Positions 17,271 to 25,950 are shown, numbered from the stretch's first letter. The stretch is 64,000 bases of DNA from Ignavibacteriales bacterium (GCA_016707115.1 JADJIH010000001.1:434001-498000), one strand, 5' to 3'. The notes: generated from the sequence alone by a model not told the origin. A program made the numbers and translations.

Positions 17271-17571
17271 CGCATCCTCCATAAATAATTATCGATAACT
17301 AAATACTTATAACAGAAAATAGAAGCCCTTTTATAGATTACTATTAAAATTCATTAGCCTTAATCAAATCCTTTTTTTAATTTGTAATGTAATTTTTGAA
17401 CACATTGTGCATTGTTAATTTTACACTGTTAATTGTAAGAAATTACACTCCCTTCATATTCCATTTCTCTACCGGGGGTGCTGAGTTGGTGTTTTCTAAT
17501 TCAATAGAATACTCAATCATCAAAGAGAATTGATTGCTGACTTCGGAATAACAAGCACGACAGAGCAATGA
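17271..17571. other. intergenic region
   Basis: Contains an AT-rich stretch expected to hold the promoter of the minus-strand tiny-peptide operon, and an inverted repeat near 17418-17445 (TTTTACACTGTTAATTGTAAGAA region). No coding sequence was recognised before the hsdM remnant. Confidence 0.3.
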
Positions 17572-17796
17572 CTAGCATATTTTGCTAGCAAGTGGTTTGA
17601 CGAAGATCTCAAGTCTGATGAATTAGTAGTAAATGATAGGACCAATCTTGATATTTTCTAGTTGAAAGATGATAGCCTTGGCGATATGGATAATCTTCCT
17701 GATCCAGATATAATTACACCTGAGATAGTTGAGAACATAGAAGCAAGATTAGCCAGTTTTAAAGAAATTGTTGAGGAGTTAAATGGGAAAAACTAA
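17572..17796 (+). pseudogene. remnant of type I restriction-modification methyltransferase (HsdM) C-terminus
   Basis: The frame reads YFASKWFDEDLKSDE, NDRTNLDIF, TAG, LKDDSLGDMDNLPDPD, IVENIEARLASFKEI, VEELNGKN, then TAA. Many HsdM proteins end with the same series (IFWLKD-SL-D-DNLP-PD, then E-IVE-LEA-L--F). In this copy the Trp codon of IFWLKD is TAG (17659-17661). About 74 codons remain; no upstream methylase domain and no hsdS or hsdR follow. It is a dead 3' fragment of a lost type I system. Family assignment is from remembered pattern and needs a search. Confidence 0.55.
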
Positions 17797-17843
17797 AAAC
17801 AACTATGCATTAAAAAGTTAAATTAATTATTAAGGAAAGAATA

Positions 17844-18620
17844 GTGTTAGGTGCTATAGCTGGAGATATAATTGGTTCTGTATATGAATTCACAAATTCG
17901 AAACCAGATTTGGATTTTCCACTCTTCGTAAAGGATTCTGAATTTACTGATGATACAGTTTTAACCGTTGCATTGGCAGATAGCATTCTATCAAGTATTG
18001 ATTATCAAATAAAACTTTATGAATATTATCATCTTTTTCCACGCTGTTGCTATGGCAGTAGATTTCACCTATGGGCTGCCAGGAAAGAACAACAGCCATA
18101 CAATAGTTGGGGAAACGGCTCAGCAATGCGTGTAAGCCCTGTTGGTTGGGCTTACAATGATTTAGAGACGGTATTACAAAAAGCAAAAGAGAGTGCAGAA
18201 GTAACTCACAATCATCCGGAAGGAATTAAAGGTGCTCAGGGAACAACTTCTGCAATATTCTTATCACGCTCTGGCCAATCAAAAGAAATCATAAAAGATT
18301 ATATCACTAAAAACTTTGGTTACAATCTTGATATAGATATTGAGGACCTAAGAAAAAATTATCGATTTAATGAAAGCTGCCAGGAAACAGTTCCTCAAGC
18401 TATAATTATTTTTTTAATTTCTAATGACTTTGAAGACTCTATTAGAAAAGCTATTTATATTGGAGGTGACAGTGATACATTAGCTTGTATTAATGGTTCA
18501 ATTGCCGAAGCTTTTTATGGTGGAGTGCCAGAAGAAATTAAACTTGAAGTCTATAAAAGAATAGATAGTAGAATTACAATAATCACGAATGATTTTAGAG
18601 AAAAGTTTATAAGTAAATAA
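17844..18620 (+). CDS. ADP-ribosylglycohydrolase family protein
   Basis: Removes ADP-ribose from modified proteins or small molecules, using two Mg ions. It is 258 residues long, with start GTG 17844 and AAGGAAAG upstream. Family motifs are GAIAGDIIGSVYE at the N-terminus, the metal site FTDDTVLTVALAD near residue 33, WGNGSAMRVSPVGW near 92, HNHPEGIKGAQ near 120, and the second metal site GGDSDTLACINGSIAEAF near 205. It is intact. It is followed without any gap by the alarmone-hydrolase-like gene, so the two are almost certainly one transcript. Confidence 0.92.
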   Translation: MLGAIAGDIIGSVYEFTNSKPDLDFPLFVKDSEFTDDTVLTVALADSILSSIDYQIKLYEYYHLFPRCCYGSRFHLWAARKEQQPYNSWGNGSAMRVSPVGWAYNDLETVLQKAKESAEVTHNHPEGIKGAQGTTSAIFLSRSGQSKEIIKDYITKNFGYNLDIDIEDLRKNYRFNESCQETVPQAIIIFLISNDFEDSIRKAIYIGGDSDTLACINGSIAEAFYGGVPEEIKLEVYKRIDSRITIITNDFREKFISK

Positions 18621-19046
18621 ATGTCATTACTTGAACGAGCAATAGAAATAGCAGTTACAGCTCACAAAGATCAAGTTGATAAAGCAAGTAAGCCGTACAT
18701 TTTACATCCATTAAGACTTATGTTCAAGATGCAAACTGAAAACGAGATGATAGCTGCTGTGTTGCACGATGTTGTTGAAGATATGGATTGGACAATTGAA
18801 AAATTAGTTGTCGAAGGATTTGATGAAGAAGTTATTACTGCAGTTAAATTATTAACTCACAATAAAAAAGTTCTATACAAAAAATACATTGAGGCAATTA
18901 AAACAAATAAGATTGCTCTAAAAGTAAAGCTTGCTGATCTTGAAGATAATATGGATATAAAAAGAATTGCACATCCTAAGTTTAGGGATTATGCAAGACT
19001 GGCGGAGTATCTGAAATATTATAATGAATTAAAGAAACTTGTTTAA
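18621..19046 (+). CDS. small alarmone hydrolase (MESH1/SpoT HD-type)
   Basis: HD-domain phosphohydrolase of 141 residues resembling the hydrolase part of SpoT and the MESH1 enzymes, which remove the 3' pyrophosphate of ppGpp-type nucleotides. Seen: AHKDQVDKASKPYILHPL (first metal His), AAVLHDVVED (HD pair) near residue 47, and VKLADLEDNMD near 100, the diagnostic K-x-A-D-L-x-x-N. No synthetase domain is present. The ATG directly follows the stop of the ADP-ribosylglycohydrolase gene. Substrate range (ppGpp, ppApp or NADPH) cannot be told. Confidence 0.88.
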   Translation: MSLLERAIEIAVTAHKDQVDKASKPYILHPLRLMFKMQTENEMIAAVLHDVVEDMDWTIEKLVVEGFDEEVITAVKLLTHNKKVLYKKYIEAIKTNKIALKVKLADLEDNMDIKRIAHPKFRDYARLAEYLKYYNELKKLV

Positions 19047-19078
19047 GATAAATTGAAATAAATTCTATTAGAGAACAT

Positions 19079-19654
19079 ATGCCGGAATTAGAATATTATA
19101 TAGATAAAGAATTTTCAAACATCAATTTTGCAAAGGATGGATTTACAGCAGGTGAATATGAAAATTGTAAATTCGAGAAATGTAAATTCCCCAAAGTTAA
19201 ATTATCAGAATCCGTATTTATAAATTGTGAATTTATCGGTTGTGATCTAATGACTAGCAATATTTCAGCGGCTGTTTTTCGAGATGTAAAATTTAACAAC
19301 TGTAATTTAACAGGATTGCAGTTCGATGGTTGTAACCAATTACTTTTATCATTTGAATTCACAGGGTGTAAATTAAATATGTCATCATTCTTTGGAATGA
19401 AACTACATAAAATAGATTTTACAAAATGTGAAATGGTTGAAGTTGATTTTGGCAGGGCAGATCTCACAGGTTCATCGTTTAATGATTGTGATTTACGAAA
19501 TGCCGTATTTGATAATACTAATTTATCTAAATGTGATTTTCGTGAAGCATATAACTATGCAATAGACCCGAATAATAACAAAATCTCAAAAGCGAAATTT
19601 TCTCTAATTGGTATACCAGGTCTATTAACAAAGTACGATATTTTAATTGAGTAA
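19079..19654 (+). CDS. pentapeptide-repeat protein
   Basis: A 191-residue right-handed quadrilateral beta-helix protein. About 25 tandem A(N/D)LxF-type pentapeptides run from residue 20 to 165 (FEKCKFPKVKL, FINCEFIGCDL, SFNDCDLRNAVF). They are followed by the linker NYAIDPNNNKISKAKF and a short C-terminal cap (SLIGIPGLLTKYDI), as in Qnr/MfpA-like single-domain proteins. Members of that group shield DNA gyrase from toxins or drugs; here this is only a possibility. It lies 32 bases after the alarmone hydrolase. A broken copy of its 3' end lies at 23.3 kb. Confidence 0.88.
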   Translation: MPELEYYIDKEFSNINFAKDGFTAGEYENCKFEKCKFPKVKLSESVFINCEFIGCDLMTSNISAAVFRDVKFNNCNLTGLQFDGCNQLLLSFEFTGCKLNMSSFFGMKLHKIDFTKCEMVEVDFGRADLTGSSFNDCDLRNAVFDNTNLSKCDFREAYNYAIDPNNNKISKAKFSLIGIPGLLTKYDILIE

Positions 19655-19655
19655 A

Positions 19656-22600
19656 TTAATCCTTTTTCCACTCGGGAAATCTGCCCGGAGTAAAGGGCGC
19701 ACCTGATTTCTCCAATTCAGATTCAACTTGCTTTACACTTGTATCTATTGTTTTTAAGGACTGAAGAATATCCTCAAATTTACTTGCTGCCGATTCATAA
19801 GATTTGATAAAAGTATTTGTTGGTGCAGCAGTTGTATTCCACAAAGCACCTGTAATTAAATCCACACGTTGTTTTACAGAAGTTGGTGCAGATCCTTCAT
19901 ATCTGCTTCTTAGTTGATCTCCATTTAGTTTTAAATTAAGATCTCTTAAATCACTTTCAATATTGATAATGTTATTATAAGTTGAAGTTGGAACATTAGC
20001 TCCGGCTAATACTGCCTTCTTAAGGTAAGCCACATTACTTACCAACTCGTTTCTGAATGCATCCGCACCGGCAATTGATCTTGTAAGTTCCGCCACTTTT
20101 TTATTGAATGTATTGAGTGCAAACATATCTTCTGCCGGAAACGTTGTGTTGTTTAAAGATTTACAAAGAAATTCTTTTTTACTTACCAGTTCAGTAAACT
20201 TTCCATCTTTGAATTTTGAGAGGGACACAAAATATCTCCCTGGCAAAACCATATAACCTTTTTCAGGTTCATTCCATGGTAAGGTATTGTCAGGTGTCTC
20301 GAGTGATATTGGTGTAACAGGAGTGTATCTGAAATTCCAGGTTACCCTATTTATCCCTTTATTTGCGTCTGTTTTTATTTTGCGTATTGTATTGCCAGCT
20401 TCATCTGTTATAATAAATAATAGATAATCTTCCGGTTCTTCCTGTTCAGCTTTTAAAGTTTCATAAGTTGGATATTTAATATCACTGTTTTGCTTTTGCA
20501 ATTTCTTCTCTTCATCCGTTCGCAAATCTTTTAATGTTTTGAACTCATCTTTTAAGTAATAAGTAAATACAGCACCTACTTCCGGATTTGGTGCTGAATA
20601 AAAACTTGCACCCATAAATGCAACCCCTTTAAATCCAAGCGGGTTAGATGGAATGAACATTAATGCATCTTTTACATGAAATATTTCAGCATCTTTTTTT
20701 AATGTTTCTGTTGATAAATACCTTAAAGGTGAATAATCATCAAGAATATATACTCCTCTTCCAAATGTTGAAACAACAAGATCACTTTCTCTTCTTTGAA
20801 TATCAAGATCCATTACACATGCAGGCGGCATACCGTTTTTCAATGGTATCCATTCTTTTCCGCCATCATTAGAAAAATATACGCCAAACAAAGTTCCAAG
20901 AAATAAAAGATTTTTATCAATATGATCTTCGGATATAGAAAAAGTACTTCCATTTTCCGGAAGATTATTATTAATTAAAAACCAATGTTTACCGCCATCG
21001 GTTGTTTTGCAGATATATGGTTTGTAATCACCACCAAAGTAGTTGTTGCATGCAGCGTACGCAACAAGTTTATCAAAATTAGAAGCTATGATTTGATGAA
21101 TTCGTGAATACTCAGGCAATCCTTCAATTGTTGCCTTTGTCCAATTAATGCCGCCGTTTGTTGTAACGTTTATTAGTCCGTCACCTGAACCCACGAATAA
21201 AATATTTTCATCCAGTGGGGATTCTGCAATCGTTACAATTTGTGCCATACTACTTTTCCTGGCAAGCTGATCAATACTCCAGCTTTGTCCCATAAGTTTT
21301 TGCATCTCTTTGGGAACACCTAGTGTTAGATCAGTACTAATTTCTTTCCAAGTACTTCCCTGATCATCACTACGTAATAATTTGTTGCCACCAAGGTATA
21401 ATCTTTTATTATTGTGCTTTGAAAGCAGAAAGCCTGCATCCCAATCAAATCGATAAGCAGTATCGGCAAAATCCTGCGGCTGAATGAATAAATTTTCTCC
21501 GCTTCTTTTATCAAAGCGGACAAGCCCACCAAATTGGGATTGTGAATAAATTATGTCTGGATTTTTCCAATCAACTTGCGTCTCAAAACCATCCCCGGCA
21601 TTAGTAAAGAGCCAATCCTGATTTAATATTCCAGCTGAACTTACAGTTCGTGAAGGTCCTCCAAGACTGTTGTTATCCTGTGTTCCGATATAAACATTAA
21701 AAAATGGTTCAGCATTATCGGTTGTAATTTTATAAATTTCTGCAATCGGTAGATTTGGTTTGAAATCCCAGTTCTTTGCCTGATCGAAAGTTTCGTAAAG
21801 TCCACCATCACATCCAGCAAGAATATGTTTATTGTTTAAAGGATCAATCCATAATGCGTGGTTATCAACATGCTTTTTATCATCACCCAAATTTTTCCAT
21901 GTTTTTCCGCCATCAACAGTAAATTGCAAAAAAGTATCGTTGCTGTAAACTCTGTCTAAATCTAAAGGATCACAATAAAGTTCGTGATAATAAAAAGGTG
22001 CGGTTGCATTATAACTATTTTGCTTTGTCCAGCTTGCGCCGCGGTCAGTGCTTTTGTAAACACCTTTAACTTTATCAGTTGCTTCAACAATGGCATAGAG
22101 ATAATCAGGATTAACAGGTGAAATAGCCATGCCAATTCTTCCAACATCTTCCTGAGGCAATCCATTTTTAAGTTTTTCCCAGGTGGCTCCATAATCAAGG
22201 CTGCGATAAATTCCACTTTCTGGTCCTCCATAAACACCCGTGTATAAATTTCTCATTCTCTGATGTGCAACAGCATATAAAATGTTTGAGAAACGCGGGT
22301 CCATATGAACCTGGTAACAGCCGGTGAATTCGCTGATCTTTAAAACATTATTCCAGGTTTTACCGTTGTCTGTTGTTTTAAAAATTCCTCTATCACCGCC
22401 TGAAAATCTGGATGATCCATAAGCAGCAGCGTACACTATGTTAGAATTATTTGGATCAATTGCAATTCCACCAATCTGATGCGAAGCGCTGATTCCCATG
22501 TTATTCCAGCTTTTTCCTGCATCCTCGCTTTTGTAAATTCCATCACCAAAAATCACATTGTTCTGATTATTATTTTCACCGGTTCCTACCCAAACAACAT

Positions 22601-22922
22601 TTGGATTAGTTGGATCAATAACAACACATCCTATTGCATAAGATTTATTAGCGTCAAAAACGGGTGAAAAGGTTACTCCACTATTAGTTGTTTTCCACAA
22701 AGACCCATGACCTGACGCAACATAATACTCAAAATTATTAACCGGATTAACAGCAATATCAACAATTCTTCCTCCGGTAATTGCCGGACCAATGCTTCTG
22801 AATGAAAGTCCATTAAGCGAAATATTTTTAAGCGAATCGGATTGTGAATTATCCTGCCCGAAAGTAATCACTGAGGTTATTATTAAAAAAGTAGCAATAA
22901 AAATGGTAAATAATTTTTGCAT
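19656..22922 (-). CDS. VPS10/BNR-repeat (sortilin-like) exported protein
   Basis: A 1088-residue exported protein. The likely start is ATG 22922, giving the signal peptide LFTIFIATFLIITSVITFG. Residues 35-700 hold at least nine Asp-box motifs S-x-D-x-G-x-x-W (KSEDAGKSW, KTTDNGKTW, RSLDYGATW, KSTDRGASW, RSDDQGSTW, KTTDGGKHW, FSNDGGKEW), which form beta-propellers. A less conserved part after residue 740 contains a FlgD-like beta segment (GNTIRKIKTDANKGINRVTW). No T9SS sorting tail is seen, so it is periplasmic or surface-bound by another route. Glycan or peptide binding is inferred from the fold. Confidence 0.85.
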   Translation of the reverse strand: MQKLFTIFIATFLIITSVITFGQDNSQSDSLKNISLNGLSFRSIGPAITGGRIVDIAVNPVNNFEYYVASGHGSLWKTTNSGVTFSPVFDANKSYAIGCVVIDPTNPNVVWVGTGENNNQNNVIFGDGIYKSEDAGKSWNNMGISASHQIGGIAIDPNNSNIVYAAAYGSSRFSGGDRGIFKTTDNGKTWNNVLKISEFTGCYQVHMDPRFSNILYAVAHQRMRNLYTGVYGGPESGIYRSLDYGATWEKLKNGLPQEDVGRIGMAISPVNPDYLYAIVEATDKVKGVYKSTDRGASWTKQNSYNATAPFYYHELYCDPLDLDRVYSNDTFLQFTVDGGKTWKNLGDDKKHVDNHALWIDPLNNKHILAGCDGGLYETFDQAKNWDFKPNLPIAEIYKITTDNAEPFFNVYIGTQDNNSLGGPSRTVSSAGILNQDWLFTNAGDGFETQVDWKNPDIIYSQSQFGGLVRFDKRSGENLFIQPQDFADTAYRFDWDAGFLLSKHNNKRLYLGGNKLLRSDDQGSTWKEISTDLTLGVPKEMQKLMGQSWSIDQLARKSSMAQIVTIAESPLDENILFVGSGDGLINVTTNGGINWTKATIEGLPEYSRIHQIIASNFDKLVAYAACNNYFGGDYKPYICKTTDGGKHWFLINNNLPENGSTFSISEDHIDKNLLFLGTLFGVYFSNDGGKEWIPLKNGMPPACVMDLDIQRRESDLVVSTFGRGVYILDDYSPLRYLSTETLKKDAEIFHVKDALMFIPSNPLGFKGVAFMGASFYSAPNPEVGAVFTYYLKDEFKTLKDLRTDEEKKLQKQNSDIKYPTYETLKAEQEEPEDYLLFIITDEAGNTIRKIKTDANKGINRVTWNFRYTPVTPISLETPDNTLPWNEPEKGYMVLPGRYFVSLSKFKDGKFTELVSKKEFLCKSLNNTTFPAEDMFALNTFNKKVAELTRSIAGADAFRNELVSNVAYLKKAVLAGANVPTSTYNNIINIESDLRDLNLKLNGDQLRSRYEGSAPTSVKQRVDLITGALWNTTAAPTNTFIKSYESAASKFEDILQSLKTIDTSVKQVESELEKSGAPFTPGRFPEWKKD

Positions 22923-23506
22923 GGAAATCATCCGGAAATAATTATTGAAAATTTGATTTGGAAAACATTGTTTTTTACAAGCACTATTTTTTCTGGTATG
23001 GGTAGATGAATATTAAATAGTATTAATTTCTTTAATAAAATAATAGCAGTAAACAATCAAATACAATATTAGCAGAAGATAATTTTGATTAGCGGTTATC
23101 ATAAATGATGAAAGAATAAAAACTTGCTGAACAGTTTTTTATCTAATTATAATTATTCTCACACTGCATCTCAAAAATGTTTGATTGCTAGTCTCCGGAT
23201 AAATTGTTTTGATTAAAAAATCAGAGAAAGATTACGTCTATATTAATTAATCAAAATATGATTTCCGAAAGGCTAATAATTATATAATCGATCCTGAGAA
23301 TAATAAAATCTCAAAATCAAAATTTTCTCTAATTGGAGTCCCTGGACTTTTAGCTAAGTTTGATATTGAGATTGAATGAAACATTTCATTTATTCAATAT
23401 TAAATCAGTTAATTATTTTTTCTAAATTATAAATTAGGTTACATTGAGTGTAGGAAGAAAGTCAGTAAATTATTTTTGAGCAAAAAGCTATTAAAGGAAT
23501 ATACTA
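22923..23506. other. intergenic region with a pentapeptide pseudogene
   Basis: Apart from the gene fragment at 23251-23379 nothing coding was recognised. The left part should carry the promoter of the minus-strand BNR gene, and the right end that of the NYN-domain gene. Confidence 0.35.
23251..23379 (+). pseudogene. 3' fragment of a second pentapeptide-repeat gene
   Basis: Reads SKYDFRKANNYIIDPENN, KISKSKFSLIGVPGLL, AKFDIEIE, TGA. The intact protein at 19079 ends LSKCDFREAYNYAIDP, NNNKISKAKF, SLIGIPGLL, TKYDILIE. A TAA at 23248 sits where the intact gene has a Leu codon, and homology is weak further upstream. It is a truncated paralogue or relic of duplication. Confidence 0.75.
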
Positions 23507-24250
23507 GTGAAAACACAAAATGAACCTCAGTTGCAAAATACAATTGCAGTATTTATCGATTTTGAAAATCTATATTACTCTTCGGTCAATAATTATGGTG
23601 AAGAACCTGATTTAATGATAATCAGAAAATTATGCGAGAAAAAAGGAGGGATTGCATCAATACAGGCATTTGGTGATTGGGTAAGATTCAATGAGCAAAT
23701 CAATAATCTCCAAACAAGTGGTATCCAACCTGTTTTTACTCCGCTTTCACGCACAGAAAAAAGTAGCGCTGATACATTTATTTGTGTTCACGCAATGAAG
23801 TTGTTTATGCAGAATCAAAACATAAATACTTTGATACTTGTTTCGGGAGATCGTGATTTCATCCCTCTACTGAATGAGTTAAGATCCCTTGGAAAAAATA
23901 CATACTTAATGGGAGTTCCAGGCTCAATATCCCGGGATCTGGTTAATGTAGCAGATGGGATTATAGAGTACCGTCCGGAAAAAATTAAACATCAGGAATC
24001 TAAATCATTACAAACTCCACAGAAGAAGGTGAGCGATCAAATAAAGGATAGAATAATATCTTTATTAAAGAAAGAGAATCGAAGAATAAATGTAGCAACG
24101 ATTGGAATAATGATTAAAAAGGAACATCCATCATTTAATCATAAAGAATTTGGATACGAAAAACTTTCACACTTCCTTGATGGTTTTCCACAAATAAAAA
24201 TAGAGTATGATGAAGATAAGCTGGTTGCTTATGCAAGCTTAGCGAAATAG
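23507..24250 (+). CDS. NYN-domain protein with OST-HTH/LOTUS domain
   Basis: Probable RNA-binding ribonuclease-like protein of 247 residues; the start is GTG 23507 with AAAGGA upstream. The N-terminal PIN-like NYN domain (residues 10-150) shows AVFIDFENLYYS with the first acidic pair, SSADTFICVHAM, and LILVSGDRDFIPLLNELR with the second acidic cluster, as in LabA/MARF1-type proteins. The C-terminal part (residues 170-245: RIISLLKKENRRINVATIG, KLSHFLDGFP) is a LOTUS/OST-HTH module, which binds RNA. The target is unknown. It stands alone between pseudogenes. Confidence 0.88.
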   Translation: MKTQNEPQLQNTIAVFIDFENLYYSSVNNYGEEPDLMIIRKLCEKKGGIASIQAFGDWVRFNEQINNLQTSGIQPVFTPLSRTEKSSADTFICVHAMKLFMQNQNINTLILVSGDRDFIPLLNELRSLGKNTYLMGVPGSISRDLVNVADGIIEYRPEKIKHQESKSLQTPQKKVSDQIKDRIISLLKKENRRINVATIGIMIKKEHPSFNHKEFGYEKLSHFLDGFPQIKIEYDEDKLVAYASLAK

Positions 24251-24333
24251 TTGATGACCGAAAAGTATGCTTTCCAAGAAAGTAAAGGTTTATAGAATTT
24301 TGGTTGAAAAACCTAAACCAAACATCAATCACT

Positions 24334-24762
24334 TTAATTAATGCTTTGCTGAGACTTCTCTAACCTCTTCACAATATCTGCTTGATATTCAGAAGAAAGA
24401 TGAGCATATATTTTTGTTGTTTCTGTATCAGCGTGCGAAAGATAATTCATTAAGTCATTTAAGTTTCCCACTCTATCCATCAAAAAATTGGATGCAAATG
24501 TATGCCTCAACATGTGGATTGTCCCGTTCAGTCCAATTTTATCCAAAGCTTTTTTTAATGCTTCATTAGGTGCTGCTTTCCGTAATATTCCACCGTTCTT
24601 GTTTGGAAAAACATAAGTTTTACTTTTTCCCTGTTGCGCTTTTATAATATCTACTGCTTTCTTTGTAAGGCGAATAGTTTGAACACGTCCACCTTTTGTA
24701 ATTGGAATTCTAACGAATGTATTATTTCCATATTGTACTCGTTTGTCAAGATTTTGAGTTTG
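24334..24762 (-). pseudogene. tyrosine recombinase (integrase), C-terminal remnant
   Basis: About 142 codons are open but lack any N-terminal DNA-binding or Arg-I part. The sequence reads FVRIPITKGGRVQTIRLTKK, YVFPNKNGG, then HMLRHTFASNFL (His-x-x-Arg box) and MNYLSHADTETTKIYAHL with the nucleophile Tyr. It is the catalytic half of a phage or integrative-element integrase. A TAA precedes it in frame and no full gene is upstream. It lies about 500 bases from the 3' end of tRNA-Leu and points away from it. Confidence 0.75.
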
Positions 24763-24798
24763 TTACTTCTTCGGTGGAAAGAATTCTAAAACACTCTT

Positions 24799-25209
24799 CT
24801 AATTATTTTGAGTTAATCCTACCGATGTCGGAACAGGCATCTGTAAAATATTTATACATAAATCTTTCTTAGACGGTAAAATAGTTTTCATATCTCTCAT
24901 AACTTGATGTACTGGTAGTTCTTTTTTGAACTCAAATAATTGTAAAGTAATTACTTAAGTGATATGATTTTTTAAGCTGTTGGTCGTATTCCATGGATTC
25001 CTAATGTTAATTCATTTTGCCTTTGCCCTCGAATTATTTCAGCATTCTTTTCATCGTGTGTAACAAGTTCTCTTATTCTTTTATCGTTCAGCATATAATC
25101 CAATCCATAAGAAATTCTTTTTGTTGCGATGGGAAAATATTTTCATCACTGGTATCTTCTTAAAAATTCCTGTATTTAAATTAGATAATTGGCACGTATT
25201 TGACACATT
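24799..25209 (-). other. decayed coding remnants between integrase fragment and tRNA-Leu
   Basis: Three minus-strand pieces are visible and none has a good start. 24799-24954: LQLFEFKKELPVHQVM, RDMKTILPSKKD. 24972-25142: KYFPIATKRISYGLDYM, LNDKRIRELVTHDEKN, AEIIRGQRQNEL. 25140-25209: VSNTCQLSNLNTGIFKKI, which resembles the 6055-6111 fragment. No family was recognised. They are consistent with a decayed integrated element. Confidence 0.35.
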
Positions 25210-25221
25210 TTTTTGTGCTAA

Positions 25222-25251
25222 AATAAGAAAAGCCTTGTAATACAAGGCTTT
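25222..25251 (-). terminator. tRNA-Leu terminator
   Basis: AAAGCCTTGT and ACAAGGCTTT (25229-25251) form a 10-bp stem. On the minus strand it is followed by TTCTTATTTT. It lies 13 bases after the tRNA 3' end. Confidence 0.75.
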
Positions 25252-25263
25252 AGAGGAAAGATG

Positions 25264-25349
25264 TACCGAAAGCCGGACTCGAACCGGCACGAGGTGTAAG
25301 CCCCACTGGATTTTGAGTCCAGCGCGTCTACCAATTCCGCCATTTCGGC
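25264..25349 (-). tRNA. tRNA-Leu (anticodon CAA)
   Basis: The minus strand starts GCCGAAATGGCGGAATTGG. The anticodon stem TGGA/TCCA has loop CTCAAAA (CAA anticodon, reads TTG). A long variable arm (GGGGCTTACACCTC region) marks a class II tRNA, and the T arm is GCCGG/CCGGC with loop TTCGAGT. The acceptor GCCGAAA pairs with TTTCGGT, and CCA is not encoded. At 86 bases it is normal for tRNA-Leu. Its 3' end faces the integrase remnant. Confidence 0.95.
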
Positions 25350-25531
25350 AAACAATCAAAATTTGTGGGCAAAAGATAAAAAACTTAACCTTAGTTACCA
25401 ACTTCTTTATGCATCAATAAAAGATTTCTCTCTTTACGATATAAATAATTTGAGAATTCCTTCGATAATAAATTGGGGGCAAAATATGGCACAATGCTTG
25501 TTTACTATCAACTAAACTAAAAGGAGTTGAA

Positions 25532-25723
25532 ATGAAAAAAACTTACAGAGCAAAAAACAAAAAGCATCAGAAAGATAACGGTGTTTTTTTGTTGGTTAGT
25601 AATTGGGAGAATGTTGATGATTATAGCGAAGAAGAAATTGAAGATCTTCTTGAAGAAAATCATATTCCCGAGGTTTCTTATATCGAAGTAATTGACAAAC
25701 CAGACAACATAATATTTGATTAA
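25532..25723 (+). CDS. small acidic protein, unknown
   Basis: A 63-residue protein. AAAGGAG stands 6 bases before the ATG, so translation is credible. The first 17 residues are strongly basic (KKTYRAKNKKHQK). The rest is acidic (DDYSEEEIEDLLEENHIPE) and ends in a short beta-like part. No family was recognised. A second small gene follows after 17 bases, which suggests a bicistronic unit. Confidence 0.6.
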   Translation: MKKTYRAKNKKHQKDNGVFLLVSNWENVDDYSEEEIEDLLEENHIPEVSYIEVIDKPDNIIFD

Positions 25724-25740
25724 TAAATTCGGGACTGGAC

Positions 25741-25950
25741 ATGAGTAAAACCTATATTGGTCAGGATGGACATTACGACATCGAAGATGATGGCAAGATC
25801 ATCCAGAAAATGGTTAACGAGTTTGGAAGATTAACTGGAATAACTAAAGTTTATTCCAACTTTAAAAGAATTCCAAATCTCTTAGATCGTAACAAGATCG
25901 AATATTTTCTTCAGATGTTAAATATTTATAAAGTTTCAGGACGAGTTTAA
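25741..25950 (+). CDS. small protein, unknown
   Basis: A 69-residue cytosolic-looking protein (YIGQDGHYDIEDDGKIIQK, then a helical NKIEYFLQMLNIYKV). The ribosome-binding site is weak (GGACTGGAC). Its position directly after another small gene on the same strand supports co-transcription. Function unknown. Confidence 0.5.
   Translation: MSKTYIGQDGHYDIEDDGKIIQKMVNEFGRLTGITKVYSNFKRIPNLLDRNKIEYFLQMLNIYKVSGRV

Noticed and set aside
17844..17850. GTTAGGT box at the start of the ADP-ribosylglycohydrolase gene as an attC end
   Set aside because: These bases are the conserved codons of the LGA start motif of the protein, and no partner arm is present.
6093..25219. TTGGCAC(C/G)TATTTG as sigma-54 (-24/-12) promoters
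   Set aside because: The -24 GG matches, but the -12 GC is GT or GA in both, and no gene lies suitably downstream. Coding-level similarity on the other strand explains the match better.
25081..25401. Open frame of 106 residues on the minus strand across tRNA-Leu
   Set aside because: It runs through the tRNA, its terminator and decayed sequence; no ribosome-binding site. An artefact of the tRNA sequence.
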